This document shows, one piece after another, positions 1-6,372 of a stretch of DNA of 9,742 nucleotides. The position numbers and the translations under genes are program-made. Location: positions 1 through 9,742 of the forward strand of contig JAOUDE010000080.1 in the NCBI GenBank assembly GCA_029859455.1, read 5' to 3'. Each line of letters starts with the position of its first letter. The first letter of the stretch is position 1. The stretch comes from Ignavibacteria bacterium. GTDB taxonomy: Bacteria > Bacteroidota > Ignavibacteria > UBA10030 > UBA6906. The notes under the pieces are model-generated. The model saw nothing but the letters and a program-made list of their open reading frames with translations. It was not told the DNA's origin and did no database searches.

Positions 1-1357
1 TCTTCCACAGATCAAGAAGTCGCCGTCCGATTTCTGCCGTCATCCGCCTATCTCCCTTCGCGTTGTAAAGCCGGGCAAGGATGAGCAATGTTGAGGGAGA
101 GTTCGGATTGATCGAGAGTGACTCTTCGCATTCCAGAAACCCGCGTTCAATCTGTCTCAGGTGATATGAAATATCCGCCAGTTGTCTGAACACGGCGGTC
201 CGGGCAAGAGGAGAGGCGACCAGGAGCGCGGAATCGCATTCCTCACGTGCTGCTTGATACCGCTGTTTTTCAACCAGGATCCGAGCCAGCATCAGATGGT
301 ATCCGACCATCTGCGGGGATCCGTTTAACTGCCGCCTCTCAAGCTCATAACCGATCCGTTGTGCCACCTCGTCCGCTTCAGCAAATTTTTTCTGCTTTGA
401 AAGGGCGATGACCAGTCCGTACGCGGCTTCATAGCTCAGCGAGTCTTTAGAGAGTGCCTCAAGGAACGACTCGGTCGCCTTTTTGTAGTTTCCCCTGCGC
501 ATTTCAAAATCGCCCACGATGGTCGGAATCGCCGATACCGTCGTCGGGTTCCCCGGCAGGAACGAGAATCCCTGCCGGTAGTACTCCTCCGCTTCTCTCA
601 GTCTTCCGAGCAGGCCGTGAATATACCCTATCTGGTTGAGTGAGTACCAGTAGTCCGGTTTGTACTCGAGTGAACGGTTGTATTGCTCGAGGGCCTCATC
701 GTACCGACCGACCCTGAGGAGCAGGTCTGCAAAACTGGCATGGGGATCCGGGAGGCCGGGGGCAAGGCGAAGGTAGCGCTGCATGTACTCGATCGCGCGG
801 TTCTGATCGCCTGCAGCCGAATATGCATAGCCGAGGCTCATCACCGCTCGTGTGTTCGCGGTATCGATCGCCGCTGATTTCCGGTAGAAGTAAATGGCCG
901 AGTCAAGCTGTGCCATCCGTTCATAGAGATGGCCCTTCAAGAGGTATGGCTCGGATTCGGACGGGAAGAGAACAATCAGGGAATCCGCAATCCCGGCCGC
1001 TCGCCGGTACTCGAAATTGATCATCCTGTCCCACAAACGGATATACAGCTGTTCCCTTTCAGTCACCTCCACCGCGTGGCGTTTGGCTGTTGCAATCAGC
1101 TGTCCGGCCTTCTCTTCATCACGCAATTCCATATTTAACGCAGCGAGACGACCCCATGCCATGGCAAACGTGGAATCCACGGCGATGGCTGAGTCAAGCT
1201 TCGCAAGCGCCTCTTTGTAAAAGAACTGCATCTGAAGCTGCACGCCCTGTTCATAAAAGGCGAGCGCTTCCGGTGAATGCGTGGAAAAGAGCCTCTCGCG
1301 GTCGCACGAGAGAGAGGTCAGGGCAAGGAGAAGGAATGTGACAAATCGCCTGTTCAT
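1..1357 (-). CDS. TPR-repeat probable lipoprotein, partial (3' end of gene beyond the left edge)
   Basis: An open frame of 452 codons runs without a stop from the ATG at 1357 to the left edge, so the C-terminus is missing. Residues 1-17 are a short basic start (MNRR) and a hydrophobic stretch ending SLSC18, which resembles a lipoprotein signal. The lipobox is imperfect (Ser at -3, Leu at -2), so a simple signal peptide is also possible. Asp19 follows the Cys. The rest is helical and shows repeated tetratricopeptide patterns: about 30-64, 134-167, 170-200, 204-234, 238-268, 285-305 and onward, with typical LGYAYSAAGDQNRAIEYMQRYL and NQIGYIHGLLGRLREAEEYY style units. The opening repeats resemble the TPR modules attached to Ser/Thr kinases and cyclases in FCB bacteria, but no catalytic domain is visible here. 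TPR proteins are protein-protein scaffolds; the partner is unknown. No Shine-Dalgarno is seen before the ATG. Confident as a TPR protein, less so as a lipoprotein. Confidence 0.85.
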   Translation of the reverse strand, partial: MNRRFVTFLLLALTSLSCDRERLFSTHSPEALAFYEQGVQLQMQFFYKEALAKLDSAIAVDSTFAMAWGRLAALNMELRDEEKAGQLIATAKRHAVEVTEREQLYIRLWDRMINFEYRRAAGIADSLIVLFPSESEPYLLKGHLYERMAQLDSAIYFYRKSAAIDTANTRAVMSLGYAYSAAGDQNRAIEYMQRYLRLAPGLPDPHASFADLLLRVGRYDEALEQYNRSLEYKPDYWYSLNQIGYIHGLLGRLREAEEYYRQGFSFLPGNPTTVSAIPTIVGDFEMRRGNYKKATESFLEALSKDSLSYEAAYGLVIALSKQKKFAEADEVAQRIGYELERRQLNGSPQMVGYHLMLARILVEKQRYQAAREECDSALLVASPLARTAVFRQLADISYHLRQIERGFLECEESLSINPNSPSTLLILARLYNAKGDRRMTAEIGRRLLDLWK

Positions 1358-1363
1358 AATATC

Positions 1364-1394
1364 ATAGTACGGAAAACATTGCCGTGAGTGTCAA
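1364..1394 (-). promoter_or_regulatory. Putative promoter of the TPR gene, possibly leaderless
   Basis: On the minus strand a perfect TTGACA (1389-1394) is followed after 19 bases by TACTAT (1364-1369). The -10 lies only 6 bases before the ATG at 1357, so a start at the usual distance would fall on or next to the ATG. This fits the absence of a ribosome binding site. The 19-base spacer is longer than ideal, so this is a tentative call. Confidence 0.35.
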
Positions 1395-1414
1395 CACCTG
1401 ACACCTTTCGGCAA
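1379..1414 (-). terminator. Two-part hairpin, likely terminator of the response-regulator gene
   Basis: TTGCCG (1379-1384) pairs with CGGCAA (1409-1414), and inside it GTGTCA (1388-1393) pairs with TGACAC (1399-1404) around a 5-base loop, with a small 3/4-base internal bulge. Read on the minus strand it is followed by TGTTTT, a modest U-tract. It lies 66 bases past the response-regulator stop. It also contains the TTGACA of the next gene's putative promoter, so it could instead be an operator. Confidence 0.45.
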
Positions 1415-1480
1415 CAGAATCGGGTTGATGTGGAACCTGCAGTTGGAAGTGTGATCAGTATCTGGAAGGAAATCTCTTGC

Positions 1481-2074
1481 CTATCCCCCGACCGGCTTTT
1501 CTTCCCGAACGAGCGAAGCAATGGTTCGGACCATTGTATCGATATCAGAAAGCTTGTCGAGGATCTGATCTGCAACAGTATTCGACAACTGAGCTTTCGT
1601 CGCCTCATCAAGATAGCCTGAAACAACCACTACCTTCGTCTCGTGGTCCGGCTTTCTGGCTTTGAGAAGCTCCAGTACCTGAAAACCATCAAGTCTCGGC
1701 ATCTTGATGTCAAGAATAACCAGATTCGGCTTGATTTCGCCAATCAGCATCAGGCCTTCATAGCCGTCATCCGTGGTGGTGACATCCACAGACGGCAGCT
1801 CACTGATGATCGCACTCTTGAGCATTTGGGCGTAATCTGCCTCGTCATCGATGATCAGGATATTTGTGGTACGGTCATCGACGAAATCGAAAGGGATATC
1901 CATCCCGGACTTGTCCAGGAACCGCTTGATATTCGCCGGCCACACGCGATAATGTCCACCATGGGTTGTGTACGCCTTCATTGCGCCGTCATATATCCAG
2001 TTGAGCACGGTTTTCTTGCTCACCCGGCAGATTTCGGCAACCTGGCCTACGCTGAGCGGTTTTTTGTATGTCAT
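1481..2074 (-). CDS. Response regulator with N-terminal MerR/excisionase-type HTH and C-terminal receiver
   Basis: The 197-residue protein has two parts. Residues 5-54 (LSVGQVAEICRVSKKTVLNW, then a GGHYRVWPANIKRFL stretch) look like the helix-turn-helix plus wing of the excisionase/MerR superfamily. Residues 70-190 are a CheY-like receiver: acidic pair D76/D77, phosphorylatable D122 in LVILDIKMPRLDG, S152 at the Thr/Ser switch position, and K174. The Pro that normally follows this Lys is Leu. Most response regulators carry the receiver first, so the order is reversed here. It lies 93 bases after the hybrid kinase on the same strand and is its likely partner; phosphorylation of D122 would be expected to alter DNA binding. 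It has its own promoter candidate and TGACCA repeats upstream, suggesting autoregulation (inference). The ATG at 2074 has only a weak AGGA (2085-2088) ten bases upstream. Confidence 0.9.
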   Translation of the reverse strand: MTYKKPLSVGQVAEICRVSKKTVLNWIYDGAMKAYTTHGGHYRVWPANIKRFLDKSGMDIPFDFVDDRTTNILIIDDEADYAQMLKSAIISELPSVDVTTTDDGYEGLMLIGEIKPNLVILDIKMPRLDGFQVLELLKARKPDHETKVVVVSGYLDEATKAQLSNTVADQILDKLSDIDTMVRTIASLVREEKPVGG

Positions 2075-2123
2075 CCGACGAGAATCCTGATTGGTGGCGA
2101 TATCTGGTTTTACCCGATTTACC

Positions 2124-2163
2124 TGACCAATATAGCACAGAAATGGTCATGAAGCAATGGTCA
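2124..2163. repeat. Three TGACCA/TGGTCA half-sites around the response-regulator promoter
   Basis: On the plus strand TGACCA occurs at 2124-2129 and TGGTCA at 2144-2149 and 2158-2163. The two TGGTCA copies form a direct repeat (ATGGTCA, 14-base period). The first pair forms an inverted repeat with 14 bases between arms, 20 bases centre to centre, close to two helical turns. They overlap the -10, spacer and -35 flank of the putative promoter, as an operator would. The binding protein is not known. Confidence 0.45.
2129..2157 (-). promoter_or_regulatory. Putative promoter of the response-regulator gene
   Basis: Read on the minus strand: TTGCTT (2152-2157), a 17-base spacer, then TATATT (2129-2134). 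The -10 is one base from TATAAT. A start near 2122 would give a leader of about 47 bases. The promoter sits in the 93-base gap after the kinase, so the regulator could be transcribed both with the kinase and alone. Confidence 0.5.
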
Positions 2164-2167
2164 GGCA

Positions 2168-4591
2168 CTAACGGACATTCTCTATATTGCCAATCTCCCT
2201 CAGGAGGTCCTTTTTCGTGAATGAACCCTTGCGAATAAGCCCGGACGAGTAGGCACCGAGCTGCATCTGGGTTTCCTGGTCGATTTCCATGGAAGTGAGG
2301 ATGATGATTGGAATGGTACGGGTAGCAGGAATCTGTCTGAGCTGATAAGCGACATTGAACCCTGAGATTTCAGGCATGATCAGGTCCAGAATTATGAGGT
2401 CGGGGTTCTCCCGGGCGGCCAGCTCGACGCCGTCCTTCCCATGGAACGCCTTCAGCACACGGTACCCCTCATTCTCGAGGATCACCTGGATCAGGTCGGT
2501 CGCTGTCTTATCATCGTCGATAACCAGCACCGTGGGTCTCGCGGATCCATCCGCGGGATTCAGATGAACTTTGTCCATTGCCTCCAGAAGATCGGCCTTG
2601 TTGACTGGTTTTACGAAGTAATCTACGGCGCCGAGGCTGAACCCGAGGCTCTTTTCATCGATGATCGATACGATGATAATGGGGATATGTTTGCACAACG
2701 GATGTTTTTTCAATTCCTGCATCACAGCCCAGCCATCCTTGACCGGAAGAAGCAGATCGAGGGTGATCACGCTGGGCAGGAGGCGTTTTGCCTTGTCCAC
2801 CGCGTCACCGCCATCCTTTGCCAGCTCGACCCTGTAGCCTGCCGACTCGATATAGTTCTTCAGCAGTTCCGCGGCCTGGGGTGAATCTTCTACGACAAGG
2901 GCGAGCGGTTTTTCCGCCGACTCCGGACGATTTTCCTGCCGAAGAGCCTCGAGAAGCATCCCCGCCTTCATCACTCCTTCCGCGGCCGCATCAACCATCA
3001 TTGGGATCTTGAAGGATACCGTTGTCCCCTTGCCCCATTCACTCTCGATCCAGATGTTCCCCCCATGGAGCTTTACAAGTTCCTTTGTAATCGCCAGACC
3101 GAGCCCCATCCCATGTTTGTTCCGCTCCTTCCCGCCGGATGCCTGACGGAACGGCTTGAAGAGCTGAGAGAGCTCTTCCGGCTTGATACCGAGGCCCCGG
3201 TCCGTCACCGAAAACTGGATATCGTTCCGGATCCGCTCCGATGCGATCAGGATCGTTCCTTTGGGAGAACTGAATTTGATCGCGTTCGAGACAAGGTTGA
3301 TCAGTATCTGCTTAAACCGTGTCTGGTCAACGACGATCTCATCAAATTCAGAACTGAAGGCGAACTCCAGCGTGATGGCTTTCTCGGCGATCGCCGTGGA
3401 AAGGACGCGCTCAACATTCTCCCGGAAATAGCTGACAGGATAGCTTGCAAGATGGAGATCCATCTTCCCCGCTTCAATGCGGGACAGATCCAGAATATCG
3501 TTGATAATCTGCTGCAAGTGGCGGCCGCTGGTATTGATGTTCTTCAGGAACTCCAGCTGGGTGGACGAATCAAGACTCTCGACATCCGTGGTGAGCAATT
3601 CCGAGAACCCGACAATCGAATTCAGGGGGGAGCGGAGTTCGTGGCTGAACGTAGCGAGAAATTTTTTCAGTGTATCGCTCGCCTCTTTCGTCTTCTGGGT
3701 CTGCGTCTCAAGCTCTATGTTCTTCATTCTGAGTTCATCGAGAAGGCGGCGGCGGCTGATCCCGCTGGCAAGTTCATTTGCCGCCACGGCAAGGAGTTCC
3801 AGCTCTCCTTCGACATATTCTTTCTTCTTTATCGACAGCACCTCGAGAACTCCCTGGAGCTCTCCCTGAATAATGAGAGGCAGGGCGACAAGTGTATTCA
3901 GGCCTGCCTCGCTCATTTCGGTTTTGAATGCATGGGCGGCGGTTGCCTGGGTAATGTCGTCCGACAGCACGGTCTCTCTCGTGTAGGCCGCCTGCGAAGC
4001 TTTGAAGGGCGCGTCTTTGGTGACAGTCTGGTGGACAACATTTTGCGGAAACTCGATATCAAACAGCGCGGGGGCGACAAGGCGGATTTCGTTGGCCCTC
4101 GGATCATAAAGGAAAAGCGAAATGTATTTTGTCGGAATCTCAAACAAAAGTGCAATTTTCTCTGCCGCCCGCATGCAGAGTTCATCCAGGTGGCGGGAGG
4201 AATTGATCGCCCGTGAGATTTCTACAAGAATATCGGTTTGCCGCTGTTCCTTCTTGTGATCCGTGATATTCTGGAAGAAGACGGCGATTCCTTCCTCCGT
4301 CGGATAAATTCGAACATCGTACCAGGCGTCAAAACGGTCATCCTTGTATGAAGTCTCGAGACTTTGGAATGTCCTCGTTTCCATCGCGATCCGGTACTTT
4401 TCCCCGAGGGGAGCACCGGCAGCATTCGGGAACACTTCAAAGACGCTCCGTCCTGTGACCTCCTGAGCTGTGAGGCCTGTTCCGGTTTCCGCTGCATGGT
4501 TCCAATAGATGACCCTGTATTGGCGGTCCAGGGCAAAGAATCCCCCACTGATCCCCTCCAGGATACTCCTGTAGGTACGTTCGTCAGCCAT
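2168..4591 (-). CDS. Hybrid sensor histidine kinase PAS-GAF-HisKA-HATPase-REC-REC
   Basis: The 807-residue protein starts at the ATG at 4591 (AGAGGA just upstream, short spacing) and has no obvious signal peptide or membrane segment, so it is probably cytosolic. Domains: PAS at about 6-110; GAF at about 118-278; a coiled-coil linker at about 280-310; HisKA with the H-box FSHELRSPLN (H317); HATPase with N436 (QILINLVSNAIKF), the G1 box DRGLGI (464-469) and the G2 box GMGLGLAITKEL (494-505). Two receivers follow. The first, at about 563-676, has E568/D569, D612, S642 and K661-P662. The second, at about 687-800, has D692-D694, D736, T766 and K788, followed by Gly instead of Pro. No HPt domain is present, so relay to the neighbouring response regulator would need direct transfer from H317 or a separate HPt protein. 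PAS and GAF suggest sensing of a small ligand, redox state or light inside the cell; the signal is unknown. Confidence 0.96.
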   Translation of the reverse strand: MADERTYRSILEGISGGFFALDRQYRVIYWNHAAETGTGLTAQEVTGRSVFEVFPNAAGAPLGEKYRIAMETRTFQSLETSYKDDRFDAWYDVRIYPTEEGIAVFFQNITDHKKEQRQTDILVEISRAINSSRHLDELCMRAAEKIALLFEIPTKYISLFLYDPRANEIRLVAPALFDIEFPQNVVHQTVTKDAPFKASQAAYTRETVLSDDITQATAAHAFKTEMSEAGLNTLVALPLIIQGELQGVLEVLSIKKKEYVEGELELLAVAANELASGISRRRLLDELRMKNIELETQTQKTKEASDTLKKFLATFSHELRSPLNSIVGFSELLTTDVESLDSSTQLEFLKNINTSGRHLQQIINDILDLSRIEAGKMDLHLASYPVSYFRENVERVLSTAIAEKAITLEFAFSSEFDEIVVDQTRFKQILINLVSNAIKFSSPKGTILIASERIRNDIQFSVTDRGLGIKPEELSQLFKPFRQASGGKERNKHGMGLGLAITKELVKLHGGNIWIESEWGKGTTVSFKIPMMVDAAAEGVMKAGMLLEALRQENRPESAEKPLALVVEDSPQAAELLKNYIESAGYRVELAKDGGDAVDKAKRLLPSVITLDLLLPVKDGWAVMQELKKHPLCKHIPIIIVSIIDEKSLGFSLGAVDYFVKPVNKADLLEAMDKVHLNPADGSARPTVLVIDDDKTATDLIQVILENEGYRVLKAFHGKDGVELAARENPDLIILDLIMPEISGFNVAYQLRQIPATRTIPIIILTSMEIDQETQMQLGAYSSGLIRKGSFTKKDLLREIGNIENVR

Positions 4592-4633
4592 GATCCTCTG
4601 GTGGTTGTGAAATGGCCCGGATTGATTTTTTCG

Positions 4634-4662
4634 TAATTACTTATTTTTCAACACAAAAGCAA
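4634..4662 (-). promoter_or_regulatory. Putative promoter of the hybrid kinase gene
   Basis: In the AT-rich part of the 175-base gap between purC and the kinase, the minus strand reads TTGCTT (4657-4662), 17 bases, then TAATTA (4634-4639), followed by about 42 bases to the ATG. The -10 is poor, but the -35 and spacing match the response-regulator promoter. No clear purC terminator is visible in this gap. Confidence 0.3.
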
Positions 4663-4766
4663 GATGTGCTGAGCCAAATCTTTAGTTGGGTGCTTTAACT
4701 TATTGGTTTACAATTCAGGCGGGACGAGCGGGGAGCAGAAAATGTGAGTCCTCTTCAGGCAGGCTA

Positions 4767-5666
4767 CTATGGAAGGTCCTTTCCTGCGATCAGACGATAT
4801 GCCTCGATGTACTTCGAACTGGTGGTTTCAATGATTTCCCGGGGAAGACGGGGCCCGGGAGCAGTCTTGTTCCAGTCAAGTGAAAGCAGATAATCACGGA
4901 CAAACTGCTTGTCAAAGCTCGGCTGCTGACCGCCCGGTTTGTACATGTTCTTTGGCCAGAACCTCGAAGAATCAGGCGTCAAGGCCTCGTCAATCCAGAC
5001 GAGACGCCCTTCCTCATCCTCACCGAATTCGAACTTCGTGTCAGCAATAATGATTCCACGTGTCTCGGCAAACGCTGCTCCCTGCTGGTACAGGGAAAGG
5101 GAAACGGTCCGGAGTTTTTCAGCCCGTTCACTCCCGATCAATTTGACCACTTCCTCAAAGGAAATGTTTTCGTCGTGAAGCCCCTGTTCCGCCTTGGTGG
5201 ACGGAGTGAAGAGAGGTGCCGGCAGACGCTCGGACTCCCTCAAACCGGGTGGCAAGTCGATGCCGCAAATCGCCCCTGTTTTCTGATAGTCCTTCCAGCC
5301 GGATCCCGATACGTACCCCCGAACAACACACTCGACGGGTAGCGGCCTTGTCTTCTTTACGAGCATGCTCCTTCCGGCGAACACCTCCGGCATTGACCGG
5401 AACGGGGCCGGAAACTCCTTCACGTCGGTACTAAGAATGTGGTTCGGCACAACCTCTGAAAGCTGCGTGAACCAGAATGAAGAGATCTGAGTCAGCACGC
5501 GCCCTTTGTTCGGAATACCGTCAGGGAGCACAACATCGAATGCCGAAATCCTGTCGGTCGCTACAATCAGCAGCGCATTGCCGAGATCATAGATGTCGCG
5601 GACCTTCCCCTTCCGCTGTGGGGTGACTTTCCCGCTGCCGGTATCAGTTATTACAGTGGTTTCCAT
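4767..5666 (-). CDS. purC: Phosphoribosylaminoimidazole-succinocarboxamide synthase (SAICAR synthetase)
   Basis: PurC joins CAIR and aspartate using ATP to make SAICAR in de novo purine synthesis, in the cytosol. The 299-residue protein shows the family signatures: GKVRDIYD near the N-terminus (20-27, nucleotide-binding region), TDRISAFD (37-44), LPVECVVRGYVSGSGW (109-124), the STKAE/HDENIS region (156-169), IADTKFEFG (207-215) and the DEALTPDSSRFW motif (226-237). At about 300 residues it belongs to the longer PurC type (similar in length to yeast Ade1) rather than the roughly 240-residue E. coli type. The ATG at 5666 fits the family start but has no Shine-Dalgarno. It lies 57 bases after the upstream small gene on the same strand and is probably co-transcribed with it. 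No other purine gene is in the window, and I see no purine riboswitch upstream. Confidence 0.97.
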   Translation of the reverse strand: METTVITDTGSGKVTPQRKGKVRDIYDLGNALLIVATDRISAFDVVLPDGIPNKGRVLTQISSFWFTQLSEVVPNHILSTDVKEFPAPFRSMPEVFAGRSMLVKKTRPLPVECVVRGYVSGSGWKDYQKTGAICGIDLPPGLRESERLPAPLFTPSTKAEQGLHDENISFEEVVKLIGSERAEKLRTVSLSLYQQGAAFAETRGIIIADTKFEFGEDEEGRLVWIDEALTPDSSRFWPKNMYKPGGQQPSFDKQFVRDYLLSLDWNKTAPGPRLPREIIETTSSKYIEAYRLIAGKDLP

Positions 5667-5723
5667 GATTCTGTCAGAGTCAAGTGTGAGGAATGAGGAG
5701 CCGTTATAGCGAAGGGATTACGG

Positions 5724-6125
5724 CTAATCGCGGTCCAGTCGTGAACCCATGATTTCTTCGATTGTACCGCGGACAAACCTGCGATCCGGCGGGAGTGCAC
5801 TGGTCACCTTGCCAATCCGTGCCACTTTCAGTCCGTGCCAATCGGATTCGACATGGGCAGAAACGAACTCTTCGACCGCTTTTTCAACCTGAGCCGATGT
5901 GGTTTTGCCTTTCTTCGTCTCAACGAACATTTCTACCACGACCTGGTCGGATGAAACCTTCTTTGGAACAATCAGATATTCCATCTGGCTGGTCTTTTTC
6001 CATCCGTAGGTTCTGCTGGAAAGACTGAAGGTGGAGGGAATATTCCGGAAACCCTGCTCATCATCGGTCGGCACAAAGGTTACTCGAACGCGATCGACTT
6101 TGTGGGGCTCGCGAGATGCTGCCAT
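5724..6125 (-). CDS. Conserved-looking hypothetical protein, 133 residues, upstream of purC
   Basis: I do not recognise this protein. The ATG at 6125 is chosen because AAAGGAG (6133-6139) lies exactly 7 bases upstream. An in-frame extension to 6314 would add arginine-rich residues that look non-coding and would place the promoter inside the gene. The sequence begins MAASREPHKVDRVRV and seems to mix beta strands (VRVTFVPT at about 13-20, MEYLIVPKKV at 48-57, QVVVEMFVET at 61-70) with a helix (about 78-92, AQVEKAVEEFVSAHVE), then a basic tail (RRFVRGTIEEIMGSRL). It has no signal peptide or membrane segment and no Cys, so it is likely a small soluble alpha/beta protein. It is followed 57 bases later by purC on the same strand, with a good promoter upstream, so the two may be one transcript. 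No function can be assigned from sequence alone. Confidence 0.75.
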   Translation of the reverse strand: MAASREPHKVDRVRVTFVPTDDEQGFRNIPSTFSLSSRTYGWKKTSQMEYLIVPKKVSSDQVVVEMFVETKKGKTTSAQVEKAVEEFVSAHVESDWHGLKVARIGKVTSALPPDRRFVRGTIEEIMGSRLDRD

Positions 6126-6132
6126 GAGGTTT

Positions 6133-6139
6133 CTCCTTT
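6133..6139 (-). promoter_or_regulatory. Strong Shine-Dalgarno deciding the start of the 133-residue gene
   Basis: The minus strand reads AAAGGAG seven bases before the ATG at 6125. It is the best ribosome binding site among the minus-strand genes that do not overlap an upstream gene, and it rules in favour of the short form over the longer in-frame extension to 6314. Confidence 0.75.
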
Positions 6140-6204
6140 GGTGATTAAGTGGAAAAGAGCGCCGGTGGTCTCTGTCATCCCTCCACGTAACAAACAGTCG
6201 GGCC

Positions 6205-6233
6205 AATATATGCAGGATCGTCCTTTGTTGCAA
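6205..6233 (-). promoter_or_regulatory. Putative promoter of the hypothetical-purC unit
   Basis: The minus strand reads TTGCAA (6228-6233), a 17-base spacer, then TATATT (6205-6210). A start near 6198 gives a leader of about 72 bases before the ATG at 6125. The -10 is identical to that of the response-regulator gene. It lies in the 247-base gap after aat. Confidence 0.5.
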
Positions 6234-6341
6234 CCTGAACACGGAGTCCCGGCAGACGATATCGGTTTGATTTGAGAGAAGCTGTGATCTCGCGCAAGAA
6301 TGCGCTCCGGTCACCCAAGAATAGTATTGTTTGCCTGTGAT

Positions 6342-6372
6342 TCAGTTCACGCCCCGTCGGAACAGGAACTGA
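6342..6372 (-). terminator. Inverted repeat directly after the aat stop, weak terminator candidate
   Basis: TCAGTTC (6342-6348) and GAACTGA (6366-6372) are perfect 7-base arms around a 17-base loop, starting right next to the aat stop codon (6373-6375). No U-tract follows on the minus strand, so intrinsic termination is doubtful; it may instead protect the 3' end. A second small hairpin, GCGCA-AGAA-TGCGC (6292-6305), follows and also lacks a U-tract. Confidence 0.25.

Noticed and set aside
1643..2152. A 169-codon plus-strand frame across the response-regulator gene
   Set aside because: Antisense to a clear receiver and HTH; it runs through the promoter region and has no family features.
3065..4216. 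A 383-codon open frame on the plus strand, with several other long ones nearby
   Set aside because: It lies wholly antisense to the kinase GAF, HisKA and HATPase domains, whose motifs are intact, and its translation has no recognisable domain; it is a shadow frame.
4714..4760. Repeated TTCAGGC at 4714-4720 and 4754-4760 after purC
   Set aside because: A 7-base direct repeat within 175 bases is expected by chance, and there is no hairpin or U-tract with it.
6292..6305. GCGCA-AGAA-TGCGC hairpin between aat and the hypothetical gene
   Set aside because: Perfect but only 5 base pairs and without a U-tract on either strand; not enough for a terminator or RNA gene call.
6126..6314. In-frame 5' extension of the 133-residue gene
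   Set aside because: The added residues are arginine-rich and unstructured, the region contains the promoter candidate, and the strong ribosome binding site points to the ATG at 6125.
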